A model generated the notes under the pieces. That model was given only the letters and a program-made list of their open reading frames with translations. It made no database searches and had not been told where the DNA came from. Both the position numbers and the translations under genes were made by a program. Below are positions 24,861 through 35,310 of a DNA stretch of 64,000 bases, piece after piece. The DNA is taken from positions 1 to 64,000 of the forward strand of contig BDDD01001769.1 in NCBI GenBank assembly GCA_001972305.1, given 5' to 3'. Source of the stretch: Cephalotus follicularis. Taxonomy: Eukaryota > Streptophyta > Magnoliopsida > Oxalidales > Cephalotaceae. Positions within the stretch are counted from its first letter, which is position 1, and each line of letters starts with the position of its first letter.

Positions 24861-25086
24861 AAGATTTATGTATACTTTTATAATAAGGATATTGTAAGAT
24901 TTTTACTTAGATTTCTACCACATTCTTATGTTGAACCAAACATTGGAATGAACCATTCATTAGAATCAACATTATTGAACCAAACAGGAATGTGTTTGAT
25001 CATGAAACTGATATTCCTAAGAATAAGTTTCATGTAAACATGATTTGATTCCCGCTAAAAAGATTATCCAAACTAAACGCACCCTA
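24477..25086. repeat. Possible MITE with GCGTTTGGTT-type ends
   Basis: The left end reads GCGTTGTGTTTGGTTCG and the right end AAACTAAACGCACCC, whose complement is GGGTGCGTTTAGTTT. The imperfect inverted ends and short AT-rich interior suit a MITE, but no clear target duplication is visible. Confidence 0.35.
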
Positions 25087-25229
25087 AGTGTTAAGTGTTG
25101 AATACTGAATCAAAATCTGAATAGTTTGAATGAGTTAAAAAGCATTGTATAAATGTTGATGTCTAAATTATTAAGATCATTTGGTAACTGAATTGTTTGA
25201 AATATCCGAATATATTTAATTTCTTTTTT

Positions 25230-25680
25230 TAACCTTTTAAACTGTTACGAACAATCTATTTGATAAAAATTAAATCAATCATAATTTCTTTACTATATTA
25301 ACGTGCAAATAAGTTGTATTTTATGTTAAATTACCAATTTTGACATAATAATAATACAATTTCCTATCTATGTTGAGATTTTTTTTCTTATTATTTTGCT
25401 CATACTTTGATGGTCAAATTGACAATAAAATCCATTAAATAAATCTGAATGCGTTTAGTTTTCTTTTTTTGACATTCTAAAATGTTACGAACAAACTATT
25501 TAAAAAAAATAAATCAATTATAATTTGTTTATTGTATTAGCATGTAAATAATTTTAATTGTATGTTGAATTACCAGTTTTGACATATTAATATAATTTTA
25601 TATCTATATTGAGATTTTTTTTTCTTATTTTTTTATTCCTACTTTGATGGTTAAATTGACAATCAAATCTATTAAATAGC
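25230..25680. repeat. Tandem duplication, unit about 236 bp
   Basis: Copy 1 (about 25237-25442) and copy 2 (about 25478-25678) share GTTACGAACAA, AAATCAAT(C/T)ATAATTT, GAATTACCA or AAATTACCA followed by TTTTGACATA, and TACTTTGATGGT(C/T)AAATTGACAA in the same order. Visible divergence shows that the duplication is not recent. Confidence 0.8.
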
Positions 25681-26014
25681 AAACGTAGTCATCTATACAA
25701 CAAATACAAGATTTTATGAAACATTGCAATGCAACATGAAACATAACATAATTATCAAAATACATTATAATTAATGCAATATGAAATATAATTCTCTTGT
25801 AATAATTTTGACATTTGTAAAATATTATAAGGACATTTTTGTTCACAAAATTCATTAAGTAGAGTGCTTATTGAAGAAGAGATATGTATAGTACTTAATG
25901 AGCAAGATACATTATAAGAGGTATTTAGACTGAATTTAAATGACAAAACAAATATTCTTATTAGGTTGACCCAAATACTTAATAAGAGCAAACAAAAACA
26001 CACCCTTAGGTCAT

Positions 26015-26414
26015 AGGGTGTGTTTGTTTGTTTGGTAATGCTTTGTGGTTTGTAAAAGTGTTTTTTTAAAGCATTTTTAGTAAAAGTGCTTTTGTCAAAA
26101 GTGTTGTGAGAAAGCTGAAAAGTGCTTTTGGAGTAAATATGTCTTTGGTAAATATATTTTTAAAATTGTTGTAGACATTTTAAATGACTAAAATGGACAT
26201 AAAATTATAAATGTTATATAAACATGTGATTGAGAAAAACATTTTTCCAACTGATCAAAATTTCTCAGTTCAAAAAGTATTTTTGCTCTTTTTAAAAACA
26301 AAAGTACTTTTGCTAAAAACACTTTTTGTTGAAACTTTACCAAACACTAATTTAAGAAAAATTGAGTTTAAAAAGTGTTTTTGGCAACCCAAAAGCATTA
26401 CCAAACGGGGTCTA
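26015..26414. mobile_element. MITE family M1, copy A (about 400 bp)
   Basis: The ends are inverted: TTTGGTAATGCTTTGTGG at the left and AAAAGCATTACCAAACGGGG at the right. The interior is built of AAAAGTGCTTTTG-type words that can fold back. A close copy follows at 26634-27022 and a shorter one lies at 37507-37780. It is a non-autonomous DNA transposon by structure; the superfamily is uncertain (hAT likely). Confidence 0.75.
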
Positions 26415-26633
26415 AGTATTTGGGTCAAGATGGACCACCGCAAACCAAGCACAACATACGTCGCATACCGACAAAGTATAACCCTACACGTATACAAATT
26501 TAAACTAAACAAAAATATCATTTATGAGATTTATTAGAGAAATTTAGAATCTTAACAATAAATTAACTGAACTATCACGAAGACATAATGCTTTACCTCA
26601 TAAACTAAAATAATATCCAAACTCAAAAATCAA

Positions 26634-27022
26634 ACACTGTTTGGTAATGCTGTGTGGTTTGTAAAAGTGATTTTTTAAAACACTTTTAATAAAAAGTGTT
26701 TTTGTCAAAAGTACTGTGAAAAAACTGAAAAGTGCTTTTGGAGTAAATATGCGTTTAGTAAATATATTTTTAAAACTGCTGTAAACATTTTAAATGACTG
26801 AAATTGACATAAAATTATAAATGCTATATAAACATATGATTGACAAAAACACTTTTCCAACTGACCAAAATTTATCAGTTCAAAAAGTGCTTTTGCTCAT
26901 TTTAAAAACAAAAATACTTTTGCTAAAAGCACTTTTATTGAAACTTTACCAAACACTAATTTAAGAAAAATTGAGTTTGAAAAGTGTTTTTGACAACCTA
27001 AAAGCATTACCAAACAGGGTCT
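26634..27022. mobile_element. MITE family M1, copy B
   Basis: It begins ACACTGTTTGGTAATGC and ends AGCATTACCAAACAGGGTCT. The body is colinear with copy A, including AGTGCTTTTGGAGTAAATATG and AACTTTACCAAACACTAATT. The two copies are head-to-tail about 220 bases apart. Confidence 0.75.
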
Positions 27023-28106
27023 AAATCATCTTGCAAATCACAGCTCAGAATCTGAAAAGATGTAAAAAAGAAGATGAACATGACAACTATTAAGTAAAAA
27101 AACACTTCTCTAGTTGGGTATAAACATAACAAAAAAGATATTTTATAGTTAAAAAACAATTAAATTGATCGGCATCTGAAAACAAATATCACAAAAATCA
27201 TATTTTCTGATAAAACTTATAAAATCTGAAACAGTATTTGATCAAACACATTGTGTGAAACATATTCTCAATTTATTGGCTATGGCCATGTATACCAAGT
27301 GACATGAGCTAGATAACAGGTATGATGTATCGCTGTACTAGATCACAAATCACAAATGACATATATCAGATAACTAATAAGAAATGACAAAAAATGTTAT
27401 TCTTACACCGATACATTAGTGTCGAAACTAGTTTTTCAGATTATAAGTCTACAAGACAAATGTTTAACCTCCATTGGCAAGCATAACAGATCATAGCCAT
27501 AATAAGATAATATAAAACAAAAACAATAATAGCACGTTGTTAGTCACTGTTTAAAAATTACAGATCATGTTAAGCAATTAAGATTTGTAAAATATTATAC
27601 TTACAATCTTTCAAATAAAACAAGTTAGACCTGATTTTCATAAATAAGAGGGTAACAAAAATAAAATAATTTTGAATTCTATAAACTCACATAGGGTTTA
27701 TTTAGGTCTAAAAACCCCCCAAGAAGTGTCAAATAACTTACTTGAGATGCTTAACTAACAAGCCACAAAAATCCGAAATGATTTATGCACCTTTATAATT
27801 CAATAAATCACTCTAAAATAAAAAAACACGTTCTAACAAGTTCATGCATAATACCATGGATATTGTATGCATTCCCTAAGGTTCATAGACAATAGCTTGG
27901 CCATCACTGTTTTCAAAACTACTTTTCTTTAACAAAAACTAATTTTTATCATGTCAAAACAAACTAAAATAATTAAACTAGAAAGAAAACGTATGTTTTA
28001 ATATATACCTTCCTCAAAAATTAAAAAAACCAGGATGTTATCTGTATTTGTAAATTTGAGACTAATATAGGCCAAGCCCATATCTATGTAAAGACCCTAA
28101 TCGGTT
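27023..28106. other. AT-rich stretch before a Copia primer-binding site
   Basis: No gene is seen. Because it ends at a Copia-type primer-binding site near 28109, part of it should be the 5' LTR of the old Copia remnant, but I cannot find the LTR's left border or its partner. Confidence 0.4.
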
Positions 28107-28888
28107 AACGGTATCAGAGCCTTTTGACCAGATTAGAGAATAATTTAAAAAAACAAAAACAAAAACAAAAAAAAGTCAAAAACCCTAAATCTCGTCGACA
28201 TAGCGCCACACTCTTTTTCCAGCCAGCCCTCTTCTTCAGCGTTCGTTTCCTCAGGACAATCGTCTTTACCGACCATCGATTCTAGTTCCGTTGCTGGTGA
28301 TGTGTTCCAGTGTCGTTGTTCCTCGATTGCGTCGTCTTCTCCAGTGAAGTTGAGTGGTGGTGGCATGGCTTGCAGATCTACGCTTTTTGTCTAAGGTGTG
28401 GCGTCGTCTTCTCCAGCTTCCGGTTACGACGTTCTCTGGTTTCGGTGATGTCGTCTTCATCGGTGGCGTGCAAATCTGGTTTGACGACAGGTTTACAGAT
28501 TTGTGAGCTTGGTAGTGTCATCGTTTACAGTTAGCAGTGACATCAGTTTATAGATCTTTGAGGGAGGTAGTGACGTCGGATCTGTTGCCTTCCAGCTATG
28601 AGGATGTTTTCGATTGGTAGTGATTGTTAGGATTGATGTTTTTTTGTCTGGTCTTTACCAAAAAAAAAAATTGTGGTTGGTGATTATGATGCAAAGCCTT
28701 GAAGCCCTATGCCACGATTGTGACTCCTGTGTAGTGTTGTTGAGTGAATGGTGATCAGACGGTGACCTGATATCGTAAGCTGCGGCACCTTTCTTTTTGT
28801 GCTATTTTGGTTTTAGTTGACCTTGTGACTGTGTGTGTCCTATTGTTGTGACTGTTGGTGTCTTATTCTAAGTAAGAGGCATGTCTAC

Positions 28889-29337
28889 TGTTGAAAATTA
28901 AAAGGATCATATGCGATATTAGAACACAATATTTAATGAGTAAGGATCGTACCTGGTTGAGCCGTGTTCAACTGTGCAGCGGAATATCAAAAGCAGTGCG
29001 ATCCTAGATCAAACAGACAGGTCTTCCCCTCCTTTTCACCAGACAAAATGTGGTTCTTAGATGGGAATCGAAAACAACTTTCGGTGACAGGAGAGGGGAC
29101 CTAGCCCGACATAAATATAGTAAACACTAATGAGCCTTCCCATCATGCCCATTAGGTCACTAAAGCTCACACTAACCACAACCCACATCTACAACCTGAA
29201 GTGCACCAGCCCATACAAAATAGATCACTAAAGGGCTATTGGGCTATAAGCCTGTCTCACGGATCATTATCCTACCAGTTTTATAAAACAAAAATAACAA
29301 TTAATGGAAGCCCAATATTTTATAAATATTTCCAACA
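28889..29337 (-). repeat. 3' LTR of the young Copia-type element
   Basis: This 449-bp LTR has TG...CA ends. It differs from the other LTR by GCGGAATATC versus GCGTATC and by two single-base differences noticed by eye. The adjacent internal bases on the minus strand, CAAGTGGGAGAA, form the polypurine tract typical of Copia elements. Confidence 0.9.
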
Positions 29338-31939
29338 TTCTCCCACTTGGGCAACATTAATTGTAGTTTTAAGAATTTGAAAAACAGTTTAGAAAATGAC
29401 TATCTGGTAGAATGACAAAATTTTAAATCATTGGCGCCATAGTTTCAAAACATGATCGTGAGACAATCACTTCATAAATGATCCGGTCCCATAAAGCAAT
29501 CAAACATAGAAACATAGCGTCTTTATGTCGAAATTAACACAAAACCATCAATGATTACAAATGCCAACAACAATACTGACATGGATCTAGATGTGGTAGA
29601 GTGGCAATGAAACAGCATACAAAATGTGATCTCAAAACATGCTATTCATTGTCGGTCCTCGATTTCTCTGAAACAAAATGAGAAATCTGATTTCTCTGAA
29701 CAAAATGAGAAATCCCAAGACTTCCCAAGGAAGCCAGTATGTCTCGATCAAAATATCCATGGATCACAAAAGGTGTCATCAAGAGACATACACAACATGC
29801 TTAAGACAGACACCAGTCTCAAGACTTTATGCAAATGACATGTCATAAACACAAATGTGCACATAATCCGGATATATGATAAACAGTAACAAAAATGATA
29901 ATCATCAATTATCATCAAATCATAAATCCAAATATAGGAGCTCACAACAAAGCATATGAAAACAACATGACATATAAAGTCCAATATACATATGCTAAAC
30001 TCCCACTGTTAAAGTACATCAAAGGAACTTATCATGTTCATGTTATCAACATGTTTAACAAAATCAGACGGCACAAGTCCCTTAATCAAAGGTAAGCAAT
30101 CATATCCATAGTGGTAATGTGAACAAAGACAGCACACCGTGCTTAACCCACTTTATAACCTTACAAAATTAAGATTAATGATGTACTTAGCACCATATGA
30201 ATACTTTATATTCTTTGTAAAGAACACTGAAGCTATATTGTCACACTTAATATATAAGGTAATACCTTAAAGTCATCAACATATGTGACAAAATAATTAT
30301 GCTTAAGAAATTAAACATTAGTACCTCAAGGATTTTCAAAACGACGATATTGGCATGCCTATGATCTTAAGACTTTAAATGATGTGAGCTCACCAGTAAA
30401 AACAAATATTATGTGCACAAATAACAAAGTTAAGTCATCAATAACATACAAAAGAGATGACTATCCACAAATTGACTTTTATTAACAAAGGTGGTATCAT
30501 TACGAAAGTCACGGAAACCTTTTATACCACATAGGTACATGACCACCAACCATTATGGTTGTCAACAACAATATCAATGGATATGTCATCACACAGTTAT
30601 GACAAATGAAATAACTCCCATATATCAAGTGCATCATGAAAGCCTAAATTATCTCTTCAGTGATATTCCAAATAAAACACAATTGGCTTAATTCCTTGAT
30701 CTAATAATCACCATAACAAGTCTGATTTGACAACGCAATAAGAAATAAATAATATTTCCCTTTTAGAGTCTATTATACAACATTGTCTAACAATCAAGTG
30801 TTAAACTAAACTTAGTATATGTATACTAATTGTGCATTCACATATTTTCAAAAGTTATCATAAAAGTGTGAAACAGTAAAAATTGAAAAATATCTCAATT
30901 TTAACTCAATTGCCAAAATAATGATTGTCAAAATAATGACTATCACGAGGTGATACATTACTACACACTCCCACTGATTTTATGCATCACCAAAAGCATC
31001 AAGATGTTTACACACATAGGATAAACACAATAATCACAAAATATATGTGAATCTTTAAAATGTGTAAACATTTTTTCAAAAGGATTCAATTGTTATATCA
31101 ACATTTTATACACACAAATCTTAAAATGTATAAATAGTTATTCACAAAATATTTACCTCTAAATTGTTTCAAAATTCATAATCTTGATGCAATACAAAAT
31201 CATTTTATTCGATAATCCTTTACAAAATAAGAGTTAAAACAAATTTGTATCAGAAGATACATCTTTATAAATTTTTTGATATCTAAATAACAAAAGATAA
31301 ATCTATAAAGTTTCAAAATAAGGTAGATAAAAATAATTGATTTGAAAAGAACTAAGAAATAGTAATTCAAAACATAGTTGACAAATTCAACTATTCATTG
31401 GTAATTATAAATCTTTATTATTCCTTAGAACTCTTCTTTCTTAAAAAAGAATTTGAACTCTCTAATTTTACCAAAGGCTTGTAAAAGAGACAATAATCAC
31501 ATGCCTTTATGTACGAAAACGGTTGATCAAACAAATGATAATTACTAATACTAGATTAGTACCGCTGAAAGTTTGGATAACAATAAATGTTTAAAATCAT
31601 AATTACTAGCACAATCAATTCCAAAAAGATTGATATAACATATCCAAAGTTTCTTTAAAATAAATTACATAAAACCTATGGAAGTGTTAAAAATGAGGAG
31701 TCAATTTTATTTGGCACAACAACAATAAGGCACAATATTTTTATAACGTCCAAAATGGACTTATGAACCATAATAGACTCATGTGGCAAATCACACAAAA
31801 TTGTAAAGACAATTATTATCCAAAAACAAATTAGACTGTAGGTACATCTTATGTCAGACCAAACTTTAATATAAACAAAATTGGTGATGACAATCCATTG
31901 ATTTCGTAATAACGAAAGATACTCAATGAGACTCCTAAT

Positions 31940-33700
31940 GCATTGACTACAACCTCACATTTGGGCAGAGAATGCAGCTTGCAGTAGAATTCTCCAACAT
32001 AGGTCAACCATAAAATCCATAACATTAAAGTCCAATGCATTGGTTAAAATCTCACATTCGGACAGAGATTATAACACACAGTAGGATATCAGAAAAGTAG
32101 GTTAACCAAAAAACTCATAATAATACTTCAAATATTCTCATGGACATCAAAGAACAAAAATATGTGTCCATAATAATTCATGCTTTAACTTATGAACACA
32201 AAGAAGGCACCACACACTAATGTGTATCTATACGTATGATGTTTACCATAGTCTCAAACTTAATCAAATAAACAAAAAAGCATTATTCAACATAAAAACC
32301 CCATAGTTGAGCGCATATGCTATATCAACAAAATTATAGCGTACTCAGTACTCTCAACTCAAGATAACCATCTATAGCACTTTATGATCATGATATAACA
32401 CTAATACACTTAAATGTAACAAAATATGATCATACAAAAGCATATTCAAAAGAATATCATATAGGTCGTTAAGTGCAAACAGAATGATAGTTATTAGCAC
32501 ATATGAATGAAACAATTACACAAATTTGATCATTCATATTTTAAAAATTTTAGGGGATTTTTTTTTTCTTACTTATACACAATGAGAATTTAAACACATT
32601 TTCAACTAACGATAAGTAAAACTTATCATGTTATTGAATTTTACAATAACTCATGATATATGTATCAAAACATATGTAGATATTTATGACCATCCAAAAA
32701 CTTCCCACAGAAATACAATCATTACTTTCAATAAATACTCATAATTAAGTCATCATATTATGAGTTTAAAAACTAAAAGGAAGTTTCAACAAAAAGATTG
32801 TATTTGTAATATACTGACTGATTAAAATCATCATTTCAATCACTAAATAGATGGCCTCAAAAACAATAGGCGGAATGCCCAGGATTTTGGTTGAAATTGA
32901 ATTCCTCACTTAATATACAATAAATATATTGTAATGGTAATGCATAAATATTAGTATATTAAATATGCATGTATGTAATAAGTTTAATTTTTAATAATTT
33001 TCTATTTTAACCATTGCCAAACACATTCTCACACATGAATAATTACATATTCTCCCACTTTCATGTGTGAGTAACAAACATATCGAGACAATATAACCGT
33101 AAACATAATGGTCAACTCGAATGATGTATTATACTATAAGGTTAAAAAATAGAAAAAATTGAACATGACTAAATATTTAAAAAATATATATATTTTTTCA
33201 ACATGTTTTCTCACCCAGAAAAATTAATCATGATATTCATTTACTTCATATCATAATATAATAGGTTCAAACAAAGTCAAAAATCGTATACGTCATACTT
33301 ATCATGTCAATTCAAGAAAACTATGCAAAAAATAGCATAATAACAAAACAAAAATAAGGCATGTTGTTCACAGAGAAACAAACTGTCCAAGATAACAATA
33401 AAAATCACAACATGTCAATAATGTGGGTAATTTTAATATGAATATGCTTGGAAACAAAATAAGCAATATTCGCACGAAAATCCAGACGCATCATTATATA
33501 ATCACCTTTGGGCAGAAAATATAACATGCAAATAGGATTTCCTACATGAAACCAACAACCGAGCATACATCGATGTTCGAATAGTTTATCACCTTTGGGC
33601 AGAAAAACATTCTAAAGCGACGCACACCCTAAACAAAATGTTTCATGTAAACCACCAAATTAAAACATCAAATAACCACATTTGGGCAGCAAATTTAATG
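31940..33700. repeat. Dispersed CACxTTTGGGCAG motif in the young Copia-type element
   Basis: Variants of CACATTTGGGCAG occur near 31959, 32050 (as CACATTCGGACAG), 33507, 33589 and 33680. Most are followed by A-rich sequence, and some by a GTAGGATAT/AATAGGATTTCC-like segment. On the element's own sense strand the motif reads CTGCCCAAA(T/G)GTG. The copies are diverged and irregularly spaced. Confidence 0.65.
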
Positions 33701-34184
33701 TAATAATTCAGATTTTGTTCCGTAACGAAAGCATGAGAAAATCCCAAAAGTTCCTGAATGGTCCACTTTGGTGTAACCGTGAACAAATGAAATCAACGCC
33801 CCCGAAAGGTCACCAGGTTTTCTTAATCAGATACAAGCCTGATATTTATATTAATTTTCTATTATGTGATTGATTGCATGACAGATATATCAAAATCGTA
33901 CGTGAAGTATACACAAAAATTAGAAGGTACAGTGGATTAATAGTTGAAATAGAGAGAGTGACTACTGTCAAAAGATTCTCCATATATAATAATAATTTTT
34001 CATATAAATTATTTTTGCAAAAAATAGTATTTAACTATTTTAAATTAATTTTTACGAAGATAATTCTGAAATAAATACTTCTGACATCCGAAAAAATAAT
34101 TAAAAATTACCAAAAATTTTATCTCGGGGAAAAATGAGGGTCTCAAAAAAAATTGCAGAAAAGGGCACAAAAATCGAGTTCCAC

Positions 34185-34276
34185 GCGCCTACACGCGCCA
34201 GGAGCGCGCGTGGGGCAAGGGCGGTGCGTACTGTGTACGCACCCCCAACCTCTGGCGGGTCGATTTCGACCCGCCA
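34185..34276. other. GC-rich hairpin cluster in the leader of the young Copia-type element
   Basis: In otherwise AT-rich DNA lies a GC-rich patch with two perfect stem-loops: GTGCGTAC-TGT-GTACGCAC (34224-34242) and TGGCGGGTCGA-TT-TCGACCCGCCA (34253-34276). Upstream are CGCGCC/GGAGCGCGCG words that may also pair. The patch lies about 600 bases inside the 5' LTR, where retroelement RNAs often carry packaging or dimerisation structures; that role is inference. Confidence 0.7.
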
Positions 34277-34851
34277 GGACCCGTTTTCCGCCCGTTTTGC
34301 GATCCGACTGAAACCGGAGATTCAGGCCACAAAATCCGACTCCGTTGCCTGGGTTTTGACGCGGACAGTCCGATAATCATAACCCCCAAATTAATTTTTC
34401 ATAAAATCGACTAAACCACCATGAAATCGGAGAGAGAAGTTCGGGTTTGAACCCTAAAACGGCGAACTGGTTCTGGTTCGATTTCCCGGCCAAAAACAGT
34501 GTTTTAACAGAATCAAAAGGCATGGTTTTGTTCCATATCAAGCAAGAAACATATATCATGCAACAAAACGGATTAACAACAACATAAGATCAAGATTCAA
34601 TCAGTTTTATGATTTCGGGATCTAAAAATTTCAATGGTCGACATCTTGGGCTATAGTTCATAAAAACTTATGATCTATATATCAAATCGAAGAGGTTAAG
34701 GAGAGGAACAAAAACCCTTTAGAGATCGAAACAAATTATTCACGTTTTCATCTTCAATTTTCAAGTTAAAATTTCGGGACTAAACTGAAGAAATTGAAAA
34801 CATGAATTTCAATAATAATTCTATAAATCGGTCCTAATTCGCATATAACCT

Positions 34852-34862
34852 CTCTGATACCA
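34852..34862 (-). other. Primer-binding site (initiator tRNA-Met type)
   Basis: The minus strand reads TGGTATCAGAG two bases inside the 5' LTR. This is complementary to the 3' end of initiator tRNA-Met, the standard primer of plant Copia elements, and it fixes the element's orientation. Confidence 0.85.
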
Positions 34863-34864
34863 CT

Positions 34865-35310
34865 TGTTGAAAATTAAAAGGATCATATGCGATATTAGAA
34901 CACAATATTTAATGAGTAAGGATCGTACCTGGTTGAGCCGTGTTCAACTGTGCAGCGTATCAAAAGCAGTGCGATCCTAGATCAAACAGACAGGTCTTCC
35001 CCTCCTTTTCACCAGACAAAATGTGGTTCTTAGATGGGAATCGAAAACAACTTTCGGTGACAGGAGAGGGGACCTAGCCCGACATAAATATAGTAAACAC
35101 TAATGAGCCTTCCCATCATGCCCATTAGGTCACTAAAGCCCACACTAACCACAACCCACATCTACAACCTGAAGTGCACCAGCCCATACAAAATAGATCA
35201 CTAAAGGGCTATTGGGCTATAAGCCCGTCTCACGGATCATTATCCTACCAGTTTTATAAAACAAAAATAACAATTAATGGAAGCCCAATATTTTATAAAT
35301 ATTTCCAACA
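34865..35310 (-). repeat. 5' LTR of the young Copia-type element
   Basis: This 446-bp LTR is bounded by the primer-binding site on the left and by the TCTAC target duplication (35311-35315) on the right. It is nearly identical to the LTR at 28889-29337. Confidence 0.9.

Larger units (their letters stand above)
23703..26014. other. Intergenic DNA upstream of the LIN37-like gene
   Basis: The first few hundred bases after 23702 should hold the LIN37-like promoter and 5' untranslated region; no distinct TATA box is obvious. The rest is AT-rich, with a possible MITE, a TA run at about 24826-24855 and a tandem duplication listed separately. No gene is supported. Confidence 0.5.
28889..35310 (-). 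mobile_element. Young non-autonomous Copia-type LTR element (6,422 bp)
   Basis: Two LTRs, 28889-29337 and 34865-35310, begin TGTTGAAAATT and end TTTCCAACA. The element is flanked by a perfect 5-bp duplication, TCTAC at 28884-28888 and 35311-35315. The primer-binding site on the minus strand (34852-34862) and a polypurine-like AAGTGGGAGAA beside the other LTR show that it reads right to left. The LTRs differ by about two substitutions and one 3-base indel over about 446 bases, so insertion is recent, roughly a few hundred thousand years or less at commonly used plant rates. The 5.5-kb interior has no recognisable gag or pol, so it would depend on proteins of another Copia element. It inserted into the older Copia remnant. 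Confidence 0.88.

Noticed and set aside
28145-28534. Open frames in the leader of the old Copia remnant
   Set aside because: No gag or other domain; they occur in a GC-richer untranslated leader after the primer-binding site.
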